DNA of 64,000 bases. It comes from Oleispirillum sp963668495. Lineage in GTDB: Bacteria > Pseudomonadota > Alphaproteobacteria > Rhodospirillales > Rhodospirillaceae. This document shows, in pieces, positions 54,842 to 63,944 of the stretch (position 1 is its first letter; each line of letters begins with the position of its first letter). The notes below the pieces were generated by a model. That model was not told the DNA's origin, did not search any database, and saw only the letters and a list, made by a program, of their open reading frames with translations. A program made the translations under genes and the position numbers. The stretch is taken from NCBI GenBank assembly GCA_963668495.1, contig OY764545.1, positions 2,480,001-2,544,000 of the forward strand. Direction: 5' to 3'.

Positions 54842-56533
54842 TCAGGACGCCCGGATTTCACGAAGAACACGTTCCACGGCTCCTCGTAAAGTCTGCGCAT
54901 GGCCGACCAAATCATTAGCCTGACCTGCCACGTGCTCTGCCACATCTCCGGCATGTCCTGCGGCCTTGGTCACGCCACCGATGGACGTTGACACTTGCGA
55001 TGTTCCAGCCGCGGCTTCCTGTACACTGCGTGATATCTCAGAAGTCGCCGCCGTTTGTTCCTCTACCGAGGACGCAATGGAAGCCGTCACATTATCAATG
55101 GACTGCACCTGTTCAGTCACACGGGTAATCACTTGCACCGCCTGATGGGTTTGTTCCTGCACTGCCGTGATTTGCTGTGTGATTTCTTCCGTTGCACGGG
55201 CGGTTTGGCTGGCAAGGTTTTTCACCTCCCCGGCGACCACAGCAAATCCTTTACCCGCATCACCAGCCCGTGCAGCCTCAATCGTTGCGTTCAAGGCCAG
55301 CAGGTTGGTTTGGTTGGCAATATCTGTAATCAGGCTGACAACTTCACCAATACGGTCTGCGGCCTCTGCCATTTGAGATACACGTTGCTGAGCAACCCCT
55401 GCCTGATCCGCAGTTTCCCGCGCCGCCGCTGAAGCGGCCTGCACTTGTGAAGCGATTTCTTGAATTGCTGCACTCAATTCCTCAGTTGCCGACGCCACAG
55501 TATTGACGTTTTCCATGGCGACGTTGGATGCGGAACTGACCTCATCCGCACGCATAGCAGATTCTTGCGCCACATCACGCATATCAGAGGAAGCTTGCTG
55601 TAACGTGTCTGCTGCCTCAGAGACATCTTTGACAATTACTCCAACAGCAGATTCAAAATCATCGGCAAGATCCAACATGGCTTGACGGCGTTCTGCTGCG
55701 GCTCGCTCTTTGGCGATTTCCTGTTCCTTTTCAAGGGCAATACGCTCTTCCGCATTGGATTTAAACACTTCCAAAGCGCGGGCCATGGCACCCACTTCGT
55801 CCTGACGATCTGTCCCACCGATGACAACCGCCAAATCACCCGTAGCCAATCGGTTCATATTTCCGGTCATCAGTTGGATTGGGCGACTGATACCACGGGC
55901 AATAAACATGCCGATCGCAATGGTGACCACAAGGCAAACCGTGGCATACGCACCAAGTTCCATCACCGCCTCCCAAACAGAGGCTTCAAGGTCATCAACA
56001 TAGACCCCAGTACCAAGGAACAAATCCCAAGGCTTAAACCCAATGACGTAACTGGCTTTTTCGATGGGCTTGGTCTCACCGGGACGTGCCTTATAATAAG
56101 GGACAAATGCCGAACCGGATGCCTTTACACCATCAATAAAGCTGCCGACAATCGGCGTGCCGAAATCATCTTTAAGGTCAACGAACGACTGACCTTCGGT
56201 GTTTTGTGCCGGTGCGTAGGATTGGCGGACACCGTCCATGGAGTAAACGAAGATATAGTTATCACCTTCATAGCGCATGAGGCGGATTTGCTTGAAAGCG
56301 GCTGCTTTGGCGTCTACCTCAGTCATTCTGCCGGATTGAGCTTCATCGTAATAATGCTCAATCACGTTCAAGGCAGATTCCGTCAAATTTACCAGCTTTG
56401 CTTTTCTCTCATCAAACATGTGAGAGGATATGACAATTTGCCCAACGAAAAGGACGGCAACGAAGCCGAGGACACTCGCCCCCAATATCATTGCGATCTT
56501 TTTGCCGATTTTTAGATTCTGAAAGAAGTTCAT
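54842..56533 (-). CDS. Methyl-accepting chemotaxis protein, sCache-type sensor (copy A)
   Basis: A chemoreceptor of 563 residues. TM1 is near residues 12-32. The periplasmic single-Cache sensor includes QIRLMRYEGDNYIFVYSMDG and FKPWDLFLGTGVYVDDLEAS. TM2 lies near 190-210, then HAMP (RPIQLMTGNMNRLATGDLAV). The signalling tip NQTNLLALNATIEAARAGDA is intact. From VSLITDIAN to VSTSI the protein is identical to its neighbour at 56932, while the sensor differs. ATG 56533 with a GAGGGCGGG ribosome site is chosen. Ligand unknown. Confidence 0.95.
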   Translation of the reverse strand: MNFFQNLKIGKKIAMILGASVLGFVAVLFVGQIVISSHMFDERKAKLVNLTESALNVIEHYYDEAQSGRMTEVDAKAAAFKQIRLMRYEGDNYIFVYSMDGVRQSYAPAQNTEGQSFVDLKDDFGTPIVGSFIDGVKASGSAFVPYYKARPGETKPIEKASYVIGFKPWDLFLGTGVYVDDLEASVWEAVMELGAYATVCLVVTIAIGMFIARGISRPIQLMTGNMNRLATGDLAVVIGGTDRQDEVGAMARALEVFKSNAEERIALEKEQEIAKERAAAERRQAMLDLADDFESAVGVIVKDVSEAADTLQQASSDMRDVAQESAMRADEVSSASNVAMENVNTVASATEELSAAIQEIASQVQAASAAARETADQAGVAQQRVSQMAEAADRIGEVVSLITDIANQTNLLALNATIEAARAGDAGKGFAVVAGEVKNLASQTARATEEITQQITAVQEQTHQAVQVITRVTEQVQSIDNVTASIASSVEEQTAATSEISRSVQEAAAGTSQVSTSIGGVTKAAGHAGDVAEHVAGQANDLVGHAQTLRGAVERVLREIRAS

Positions 56534-56931
56534 CCCGCCCTCTTTGCGAAAATAAAACAGGATTGCTGGTTTTATTGTTTTTGATGCAGCAAGCTGTTTT
56601 GAATTTGGCACTCTTTCCCTCGTGCAATAGGTAGGGCAATTACACCACAGGGAAAGGGGCGGGAAATGATATTCCTCTAATTTAATTAAATCCCATACAG
56701 AAAACCCTTATTACGCACATGCGTTCAATCTAAAGAAACCCAACCCACAAAATGCTCAACTTAAAAGATAGCAACAATGTAACATTTCTTCATGGTTGCA
56801 TGAGGCATCCATCCCGATTCGGTCAGCATGACTGACGCTCCACAAACAACCCGTTGAAATTTAATAACCTTCTGCCCTCATCAATAAAGGCCGGAAAATT
56901 TCCGGCCTTTATGGTGCAAAACGCTCTTCAT
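56534..56931. other. Gap between the two chemoreceptor genes
   Basis: AT-rich DNA holding the promoter of the downstream chemoreceptor and, at 56885-56911, a near-perfect palindrome (TAAAGGCCGGAAA/TTTCCGGCCTTTA) that probably terminates the receptor gene at 56932. No gene is seen. Confidence 0.6.
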
Positions 56932-58623
56932 TTAGGCTGCGCGTATTTCTCGTAAAATCCCATCGACAGCCCCTCTAAGATTATCAACATGCGCAACCAA
57001 ATCATCGGCCTGCCCAGCAAGTCCTTGGGCTATGCCGCCCACATCACCAGCTGCCTTGCTCACGTCCTCAATGGATGTTGACACTTGCGACGTTCCAGCT
57101 GCGGCTTCCTGTACACTGCGTGAAATTTCAGAGGTCGCCGCAGTTTGTTCCTCAACCGAGGACGCAATGGAAGCCGTCACATTGTCGATGGACTGCACCT
57201 GTTCAGTCACACGGGTAATCACCTGCACCGCCTGATGGGTTTGCTCCTGCACTGCCGTGATTTGCTGTGTGATTTCTTCCGTTGCACGGGCGGTTTGGCT
57301 GGCAAGGTTTTTCACCTCCCCGGCGACCACGGCAAAACCCTTACCCGCATCACCTGCCCGCGCAGCCTCAATGGTTGCGTTCAAAGCAAGCAGGTTGGTC
57401 TGGTTGGCAATATCCGTAATCAGGCTGACAACTTGGCCAATACGGTCTGCGGTTTCAACCATCTGTGATACGCTTTGCTGTGCCAGAGATGCCTGTTCCG
57501 CGGTTTCCCGTGCGGAAACTGATGCGGTTTGAACCTGAAATGCGATTTCCTGAATAGCGGCGCTCAATTCCTCAGTTGCCGACGCCACAGTATTGACACT
57601 TTCCATTGTAACGTTAGAGGCAACCCCCACTTCATCCGCACGCTTTGCCGACATTTGTGCGACATCCTGCATCTCTACAGATGCACGTTGTAACGAACCT
57701 GCTGCCTCAGAGACATCGTTAACAATCACCCCAACAGCAGTTTCAAAGTCATCAGCAAGATCCAGCATGGCCTGTCGGCGTTCTGCCGCGGCTCGCTCCT
57801 TGGTGGCCTCTTGTTCTGCCTCAAGGGCAATGCGCTCTTCCGCATTGGTCTTAAACACCAAAAGCGCACGTGCCATTTCACCAACCTCGTCGGCTCTGTT
57901 TCCTTCTGACACATCAACAGCAAGATCACCGTTTGCCAAACGATTCATGCTATCGGTCATTTTCCTTATGGGGTTACTGATGCCCCGCGCGACAAATGCA
58001 CCGACCGACAAAATGACAACGATAAAGACCAAGGCATTGAGCACAAGCTCTGTAACCGAGGCGTCTATCGCGGCATTCAGGTCATCCATATAGACCCCGG
58101 TACCAAGGATAACGCCCCAAGGCTTAAACGCCGTCACATAGCTTAATTTTTCAACCGCGTCGTTGGAACCGGGCCGCGGCATGAAATACTCAACGTATGC
58201 CGTATCCGAACCCTGCAGCCCTTTAACAAAACCGCCAAAAATAGGCGTGCCGAAATGATCTTTCCAATCTTTAAAGTTGCCACCCTCTGTCGATGGATCG
58301 GGAGCATGCGCCAACCGAATACCGGAGGCCGAATACACAAAGATATAGTTACCGCCCTCATAACGCATTTTTCGAATTTGGGCATACGCTGCCTTTTGCG
58401 CATCTGATAAAGACAGCTTTCCGGCAGATACCTCATTTTGATAATTCTGCAATATATTTATGGCGGTGTCCGTCAGGCTCGCCAATTTGGCCTGACGCTC
58501 TTTATACAGGCCTGAGGTAATGGCGGAATTCGCGAGATAAAGCAGAACGGCAAATCCCAAAACACTCATAACCAGCAGCGATATAACTTTCTTGCCGATC
58601 TTCATATTGTTGAAAAAACTCAT
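56932..58623 (-). CDS. Methyl-accepting chemotaxis protein, sCache-type sensor (copy B)
   Basis: A chemoreceptor of 563 residues, paralogue of copy A. The N-terminus MSFFNNMKIGKKVISLLVMS forms TM1. The sensor has QIRKMRYEGGNYIFVYSASG and FKPWGVILGTGVYMDDLNAA. HAMP and the signalling hairpin follow with the same tip as copy A. The sensor differs enough (for example FKDWKDHFGTPIFGGFVKGL) to suggest a different ligand or affinity. ATG 58623 has GGGAGG upstream, which excludes the longer frame to 58722. Confidence 0.95.
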   Translation of the reverse strand: MSFFNNMKIGKKVISLLVMSVLGFAVLLYLANSAITSGLYKERQAKLASLTDTAINILQNYQNEVSAGKLSLSDAQKAAYAQIRKMRYEGGNYIFVYSASGIRLAHAPDPSTEGGNFKDWKDHFGTPIFGGFVKGLQGSDTAYVEYFMPRPGSNDAVEKLSYVTAFKPWGVILGTGVYMDDLNAAIDASVTELVLNALVFIVVILSVGAFVARGISNPIRKMTDSMNRLANGDLAVDVSEGNRADEVGEMARALLVFKTNAEERIALEAEQEATKERAAAERRQAMLDLADDFETAVGVIVNDVSEAAGSLQRASVEMQDVAQMSAKRADEVGVASNVTMESVNTVASATEELSAAIQEIAFQVQTASVSARETAEQASLAQQSVSQMVETADRIGQVVSLITDIANQTNLLALNATIEAARAGDAGKGFAVVAGEVKNLASQTARATEEITQQITAVQEQTHQAVQVITRVTEQVQSIDNVTASIASSVEEQTAATSEISRSVQEAAAGTSQVSTSIEDVSKAAGDVGGIAQGLAGQADDLVAHVDNLRGAVDGILREIRAA

Positions 58624-59264
58624 ACGAACCTCCCTGACACATGCTGCCACGCTTACTTTGCCACCGTCGGGCGTAATCTTCTTTCTGGTTAGCGCTGCAT
58701 TAGGTTCATATCTTTCCATCAATCCGTAAAAACAAAAAAAGAAAATTTAATATGACAGGTAAAACTAGGCAAAAACAATAAATAGCCAACCAAAGATCGT
58801 CTCAACAACATTTAAATATTAACCATTAGTCAAAATCTAATGTTATCTTAGCACAAACGTAAAACGGCAATCACGAATCGTTATAAGAACTCTGGATGTT
58901 ATTAGCTTTAACAAATATATCTAAATAGTTTACATCCGCCTCAACGTTGTGACCTATCAGTTTTAACTGAAGCCTTGACATACCCCCCCATGACTGATGC
59001 CGCTGCATAGTTTGGTCAAAATCAGCCGCGACGTTTTAAATTCACATATTGTCGTGTCAAATCATGCGACTAGTAGCAAATAGGCATCTTTTCGTGTGGA
59101 GTTCCCAGTTTTTCCTTTGAAAAAATTAATGCGGAGGGCTTGCACTTAGCGTGCAAGCGGGATAAGACACCCGACACTTAAAATTTCCACAAAACCAGAT
59201 GCGCGTTGCACAGGCTGTTTATGCCTGCCTCTTGCAACCCATTTTTCTGAAACATAGAGTACAC
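58624..59264. other. Non-coding, AT-rich region
   Basis: About 640 bases with no credible gene. It contains the promoter of copy B chemoreceptor and, toward 59138-59158, an inverted repeat (GCTTGCAC/GTGCAAGC) upstream of the ArsR-like gene. A TTGACA box at 58976 has no clear -10 partner. Confidence 0.5.
59138..59158. promoter_or_regulatory. Inverted repeat upstream of the ArsR-like gene
   Basis: GCTTGCAC and GTGCAAGC flank the five-base spacer TTAGC, 107 bases before the ArsR start. It could be an operator for the regulator or a small RNA hairpin. No T run follows. Confidence 0.45.
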
Positions 59265-59636
59265 ATGACCGCTGCAGTAACGACACTTCCAAGCACAACA
59301 AAAACGACACCGATCAGCAGCACCGACGCCGTCTCTGCCCTGGCTGCACTGGGCAACACACTGCGCCTGCAGGCATACCGCCATATTTTGAACGCGGGGA
59401 CGACCGGACTGAATGTGGGCGCTTTGCAAAGCTTGCTGGGAACTCCGGCTTCGACGTTGAATCACCACCTGAACACCTTGGTTCGCGCCGGGATCATCAT
59501 GCAAAAGCGCGAAGGCCGGGAAATATACAACATCGCCAACACAGACCACATGCATGCGGTCATCAACTTCCTGGATATGTTGCAAACCCCGAGCGGACAA
59601 GACCAACGCCCACAGAAAATGCAGGGCGTTGCCTAA
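59265..59636 (+). CDS. ArsR-like winged-helix regulator
   Basis: A 123-residue cytoplasmic regulator. The winged-helix core is clear: AVSALAALGNTLRLQAYRHI, GLNVGALQSLLGTPASTLNH (recognition helix with ASTLNHHLNTLVRAGI) and the wing IIMQKREGREIYNIAN. No metal-binding Cys motif (ELCVCDL-type) is present, so a classical arsenic or metal sensor is unlikely. ATG 59265 is used; an earlier in-frame start lies at 59199. It precedes the glnB-glnA operon and is separated from it by a terminator, so a regulatory link is possible but unproven. Confidence 0.85.
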   Translation: MTAAVTTLPSTTKTTPISSTDAVSALAALGNTLRLQAYRHILNAGTTGLNVGALQSLLGTPASTLNHHLNTLVRAGIIMQKREGREIYNIANTDHMHAVINFLDMLQTPSGQDQRPQKMQGVA

Positions 59637-59661
59637 GCCTAAAGCCCAACTTTTAATCAAA

Positions 59662-59687
59662 ATGCCCATATTATGGGCATTTTTTTT
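59662..59687 (+). terminator. Rho-independent terminator after the ArsR-like gene
   Basis: ATGCCCA and TGGGCAT pair around TATTA and are followed by eight T. Confidence 0.9.
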
Positions 59688-59742
59688 GCGAAAAATCTGA
59701 GCATACGGGCAAAAAACGCCCAGATTCTGCATATTCTGGCTT

Positions 59743-59758
59743 TGGCACGGCAGATGCA
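59743..59758 (+). promoter_or_regulatory. Sigma-54 promoter of glnB-glnA
   Basis: TGGCACG followed by four bases and ATGCA matches the -24/-12 consensus TGGCACG-N4-TTGCA with one difference. It lies 106 bases before glnB. This fits NtrC/RpoN control under nitrogen limitation; no clear NtrC site was found. Confidence 0.8.
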
Positions 59759-59863
59759 TTATAAATGAACAACACGTGGAGAAAACCACGAACACATTCG
59801 ATTAAAGTGGACACCGCAACATTACCCGCCTCGGGACGGGTCAGAACAGAGCACCGGAATTCC

Positions 59864-60202
59864 ATGAAAAAAGTTGAAGCCATTATCAAGCCATTCAAGC
59901 TCGATGAAGTGAAAGAAGCCCTTCATGAAATCGGCCTTCAGGGTATGACCGTGATCGAGGCCAAGGGCTTTGGTCGGCAAAAAGGCCATACCGAACTTTA
60001 CCGCGGCGCTGAATATGTTGTCGATTTTCTGCCGAAAGTAAAAATTGAGCTGGTTGTCGACGATGACCAACTGGAACAGGCTGTTGAAGCCATTCAGGGG
60101 GCTGCCCAAACCGGGCGGATCGGCGACGGCAAAATTTTTGTTTCTTCAATTGAGGAAACAATCCGCATTCGCACCGGCGAAACAGGCACCGAAGCAATTT
60201 AA
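59864..60202 (+). CDS. glnB: PII signal-transduction protein GlnB
   Basis: A 112-residue trimeric PII protein that senses 2-oxoglutarate, ATP/ADP and glutamine. The start MKKVEAIIKPFKLDEVKEAL is typical. The T-loop contains Tyr51 (RGAEYVVDF), the uridylylation site. The C-terminal GDGKIFVSSIEETIRIRTGE is the PII signature. Lying directly before glnA, it is GlnB-type in location. It regulates GlnE and NtrB; neither is seen here. Confidence 0.97.
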   Translation: MKKVEAIIKPFKLDEVKEALHEIGLQGMTVIEAKGFGRQKGHTELYRGAEYVVDFLPKVKIELVVDDDQLEQAVEAIQGAAQTGRIGDGKIFVSSIEETIRIRTGETGTEAI

Positions 60203-60359
60203 TCTTCCGTTTCTGTCCGCAGCGACCATCTGTCATGGACGCTGCCGTTACCCGTTTGGGCGAAACCACCACAATGCGGCACGATAAGTCATCAATCTTA
60301 CGTGCCACAGATACAATGAACCGCAAACTGTGCAGCATGCACAACTAAAGGGAAGCACC

Positions 60360-61766
60360 ATGTCCGTTGAAAAAGTCCTGGGAATGATTAAGGAAAACGA
60401 CGTTCAATACGTTGATTTCCGTTTTACCGACCCGCGTGGCAAATGGCACCACACGGCTCAGCACGTTTGCACTGTCGATGAAGACATGCTGAACGAAGGC
60501 ATCATGTTTGACGGGTCTTCCATTGCCGGCTGGAAAGCCATCAATGAATCCGATATGGTTTTGAAACCGGACCTTAGCTCCGCCGTTATGGACCCGTTCT
60601 CTGCACAGCCGCAACTCATCCTGATTTGCGATGTACTGGAACCGACTTCCGGTCAGCCCTATGATCGCGACCCGCGCTCCATCGCCAAAAAAGCTCTGGC
60701 TCATATGGCCAGCACTGGCATTGCAGATACCTGTTTCTTTGGCCCGGAAGCCGAATTCTTCGTCTTTGACGATGTCCGTTTCAACGTTGAGCCGAACAAA
60801 GTCGGCTTTGAACTGGATTCCATCGAAGGTTCCTATGTAACCGGCAAAGCTTACGAAGAAGGCAACTACGCCCACCGTCCGCGGGTTAAAGGCGGCTATT
60901 TCCCGGTTCCGCCAGTCGATAGCGGCATGGACATGCGCGCAGAAATGCTGTCCGTCATGGGTGAAATGGGCCTGCACATCGAAAAGCATCACCACGAAGT
61001 TGCATCCTCCCAACACGAATTGGGCTGCCGCTTTGAAGAAATGCTGGTCGCCGCAGACTACATGCAAATTTATAAATACTGCGTGCACATGGTTGCCCAT
61101 TCCTATGGCAAGACCGCAACCTTTATGCCGAAACCGATCGCCGGCGACAACGGCTCGGGCATGCACTGCCACCAATCCCTGTGGAAAGACGGCAAACCGT
61201 TGTTCGCAGGTTCCGGCTATGCAGACCTGTCCGAAAGCGCATTGTACTACATTGGCGGCATCATGAAGCATGCCCGCGCACTGAATGCCTTCACCAACCC
61301 GTCCACCAACTCTTACAAACGATTGGTTCCGGGATACGAAGCTCCGGTGTTGTTGGCTTACTCCGCACGTAACCGCTCTGCATCTTGCCGCATCCCGTAC
61401 GCAACCAACCCGAAAGCCAAACGGATTGAAATGCGCTTCCCCGATGCAACCGCCAACCCGTACTTGGCATTTGCAGCGATGATGATGGCTGGCTTGGACG
61501 GCATTCAGAACAAAATCCACCCGGGCGACCCGATGGACAAAGACCTGTATGATCTTCCGCCTGAAGAACTGCGCGGCATTCCGACCGTTGCTCGTTCTCT
61601 GCACATGGCTTTGGATTGCCTGAACGAAGACCGCGACTTCCTGAAAAAAGGCGATGTCTTCACCGACAGCATGATCGAAAGCTACATCGCTCTGCGTATG
61701 GAAGAAGTGATCAAACTCGAACAGACCCCGCACCCGGTCGAATTCGACATGTATTACAGCGCATAA
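60360..61766 (+). CDS. glnA: Glutamine synthetase type I
   Basis: A 468-residue dodecameric enzyme that makes glutamine from glutamate and ammonia. Motifs include FDGSSIAGWKAINESDM, FFGPEAEFFVFDDVRF (metal ligands), the ATP site KPIAGDNGSGMHCHQSLWKD and the C-terminal MDKDLYDLPPEE with the adenylylation Tyr. ATG 60360 has AAGGGA upstream. It follows glnB by 157 bases in one operon under the sigma-54 promoter. A terminator follows. Confidence 0.98.
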   Translation: MSVEKVLGMIKENDVQYVDFRFTDPRGKWHHTAQHVCTVDEDMLNEGIMFDGSSIAGWKAINESDMVLKPDLSSAVMDPFSAQPQLILICDVLEPTSGQPYDRDPRSIAKKALAHMASTGIADTCFFGPEAEFFVFDDVRFNVEPNKVGFELDSIEGSYVTGKAYEEGNYAHRPRVKGGYFPVPPVDSGMDMRAEMLSVMGEMGLHIEKHHHEVASSQHELGCRFEEMLVAADYMQIYKYCVHMVAHSYGKTATFMPKPIAGDNGSGMHCHQSLWKDGKPLFAGSGYADLSESALYYIGGIMKHARALNAFTNPSTNSYKRLVPGYEAPVLLAYSARNRSASCRIPYATNPKAKRIEMRFPDATANPYLAFAAMMMAGLDGIQNKIHPGDPMDKDLYDLPPEELRGIPTVARSLHMALDCLNEDRDFLKKGDVFTDSMIESYIALRMEEVIKLEQTPHPVEFDMYYSA

Positions 61767-61840
61767 TCAAAGTGCCTAAGTTCTTTGATTTTTGCGGGGC
61801 TTAAAGCTCAGGCAGACAGATCAAAGAACAACGAACAAAC

Positions 61841-61877
61841 AAAGAAACCCCATCGGATCTCCCGGTGGGGTTTCTTT
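61841..61877 (+). terminator. Terminator after glnA
   Basis: AAAGAAACCCC and GGGGTTTCTTT pair around a 15-base loop that also holds a small ATCGG-like fold. The T-rich right arm closes the operon. Confidence 0.8.
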
Positions 61878-62596
61878 ATGCCAGCATCGTTACAGAGACT
61901 TTCTAAAAATCAAAATGAATCACGGCTTGGCAAGCGTCGGTGAGAGCATCGAACGCACCCCATATGCAAAAGACGCACTGAGTGCGCATTCAGATCAAAC
62001 TTCATTAAGATGAGATGAATGTTTCTCAGGGATAGAAAGGCATACTGAGGGGCTTTGTTTCCAAATATATTAGCCCCAGAAACGTTTAAAGGACGCACTA
62101 AGGCGCCCTCTTTGATCCCGGATACCACTCTTCTTACGGGCCACTAAACGCGACCACAGACTTAAAGCCTGCTGGGGAGTGCTATCAGCGCAAAGGCTTC
62201 ATCCGATCTGTCACTCCACGCACATATTCGCCTGAACAACTGCATGGGTCAACGAAATTTCGTTGCATCATTTTTCAGGGACGATTCACGCCTCCCCCCA
62301 AGAAACCTGCCATTATCGGACATATCTGGTGTAAGAAGTTTTTTTCACGCGGCAAAAAATACATGCGCCAGCGATCTGCCAGACAATCTAAAAACGAAAA
62401 TCAGCGGCTTTTTCAGCTACATTTCGTTTCAATAAGCATTAGTTCACACCAACGATACGGCAAACACCGTCAACAATGATTTCAGTCTGAGACGTAAGCC
62501 TCCTTGGTTAGCCCAAGGTGACTGGTTTAAACTGGGGCTGCTTCACCCACCATTCAGAATTTAGATTCTAACACCATAACATGGGCGACCTATTTG
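61878..62596. other. Gene-free region at the start of an AT-rich island
   Basis: About 720 bases with no supported gene; a 63-codon open frame near 62244 lacks a ribosome site and family features. It holds a perfect 16-base palindrome at 62250-62265 and a CCTTGG/CCAAGG hairpin at 62501. Composition changes from the glnA side toward AT-rich DNA. Confidence 0.5.
62250..62265. repeat. Perfect 16-base palindrome CAACGAAATTTCGTTG
   Basis: An uninterrupted palindrome with no obvious gene start beside it. TGCA occurs on both sides a few bases away. It may be an operator or a recombination-type site; no direct evidence. Confidence 0.45.
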
Positions 62597-63685
62597 ATGG
62601 CATCTGATAAAGAAATATCTTGTGAATTCAAGATCTACTGCGTCCAAGGAACAATGGAAACTAAGGGTGAGGTCTCTGACACGAGCCTTGGTTTCTTCTT
62701 TGAAAGTCCCAATAGAACAACCTACGGCAGATTAGTCGCCGAAGACACCGTCCCTCGACAATTGCAAGCCATTAACGTTGATAGCCTATGCATCAGGCTT
62801 TCAGATTTTTACACTGAAGCAGTTGAACATATTGTTCCCGGCGTATCTGCTTTGATTAAAAGCGATACTCATCTTGGATACCTATCAGCCGGACTAGGCG
62901 CTTCAACGACTATATCTGCAAATGACTTCCGTCGATTCACAGAAGGAGCGTCTCACAATCCCATTATACTTGCAGCTCTATATACGCAAAGTTTTGACGC
63001 GCTTACCTCAGCGATCCAAAGTGGCTTCATAAACTTAGAGCGTCTACTTTGTGATTTTTATCGAAAACTATGCACTGATCCTCAACATCTACCATCATCA
63101 GAAATACTAATCGATCATTTTGGCCCTAATGACACCATTGAACGCCATGGAGAATATGCATCAGAATTAATGTCAGTCCTTTCCTCTATCTATATTCAGA
63201 TGGCTAGCATTCTAGACTATCTAGCAAAGATAGATCATGAATTATCGTCCCCTAAAGAAGAGTTCTCAACGTTCTGCCGCATGAAATCACGTCGCATCAC
63301 TTTCGAAACAGGAGGCTACAAAGAGCCTTTTTACGAAAACACCATTTTTTCCCAAGAAAAATTAGTAAACGAGATAATGAGCATTCGAAACCTAGTCATA
63401 CATAACGCCATGATTGATTCACGACCTAGATATTATGTTCGGTTTTCAGAGGGAGAAGTTGCTGAAAGATATATGCTTTTCCCTGACCTCAATGAGCACG
63501 GACGCCTTGCCAGCATAAAGGATCGAGAATTATTTTACTCCAATAATGATAAAATAAATTTGCGACTTCCTGATTTAGTTATCGACTTTGAAGAAGGATG
63601 CATATCTCTTATTAAAAAGTTCATTGAACACTTGCGAGAACGTTACCGCCACAACGAAGAGGCTGATAAACCATCACACGCTTGA
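62597..63685 (+). CDS. AT-rich unknown protein with an HEPN-type RX4H motif
   Basis: A 362-residue soluble protein, no signal peptide. No family is recognised overall. Helical blocks follow a variable beta-rich N-terminal third. Near residue 264, IMSIRNLVIHNAMID has Arg264-Asn-X3-His269. This matches the R-[polar]-X3-H motif of HEPN domains, which in several toxin and defence systems form a metal-independent RNase active site. The motif lies after helical segments (SVLSSIYIQMASILDYLAKI and LVNEIMS) as expected for an HEPN bundle. Codon use is AT-richer than glnA. The 3' end overlaps the remnant of a recombinase on the other strand, which suggests recent insertion. The start could be ATG 62597 or TTG 62594. 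Confidence 0.7.
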   Translation: MASDKEISCEFKIYCVQGTMETKGEVSDTSLGFFFESPNRTTYGRLVAEDTVPRQLQAINVDSLCIRLSDFYTEAVEHIVPGVSALIKSDTHLGYLSAGLGASTTISANDFRRFTEGASHNPIILAALYTQSFDALTSAIQSGFINLERLLCDFYRKLCTDPQHLPSSEILIDHFGPNDTIERHGEYASELMSVLSSIYIQMASILDYLAKIDHELSSPKEEFSTFCRMKSRRITFETGGYKEPFYENTIFSQEKLVNEIMSIRNLVIHNAMIDSRPRYYVRFSEGEVAERYMLFPDLNEHGRLASIKDRELFYSNNDKINLRLPDLVIDFEEGCISLIKKFIEHLRERYRHNEEADKPSHA

Positions 63686-63889
63686 CCGACGTTGGTTGCC
63701 ATTGGGTGCCGCGAGCGGTTTTGATACCTCGGGCGTTGAGCGCTTGGCCTACACCTGCCAGCGTCGTGATGACAGCCTTTTGGATACATTCGACAACTGC
63801 CGGAGGCTCGCCGCGAACTGACGAACCTTCTCCGGCACAAGTGGACCAAAGGTCTTTCCATTGGCCTTTAGCGCAGGAAAAGTATTGCC
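63675..63889 (-). pseudogene. 3' remnant of a serine recombinase (resolvase), frameshifted
   Basis: Read on the minus strand, one frame gives ALKANGKTFGPLVPEKVRQF and ASLRQLSN. A second frame gives TLAGVGQALNARGIKTARG and QWQPTSVKRV. Joined, these form the C-terminal DNA-binding part of resolvase/invertase-type recombinases. The change of frame near 63795 and an in-frame stop at 63890 mean it is not expressed intact. The catalytic N-terminal domain is absent. The fragment ends in the last bases of the HEPN-motif gene, a likely junction. Confidence 0.75.
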
Positions 63890-63944
63890 CTAGACAATTT
63901 CCTGCCCATAATCCGGCATTTCTTTTAAATCATGAGGCCCAGCA

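Noticed and set aside
60329..60343. TGTGC/GCACA hairpin just before glnA as a terminator
   Set aside because: The stem is only five bases and has no T run; at most a leader structure.
62244..62435. 63-codon frame before the HEPN-motif gene
   Set aside because: No ribosome site or recognisable feature; it may be chance in AT-rich DNA.
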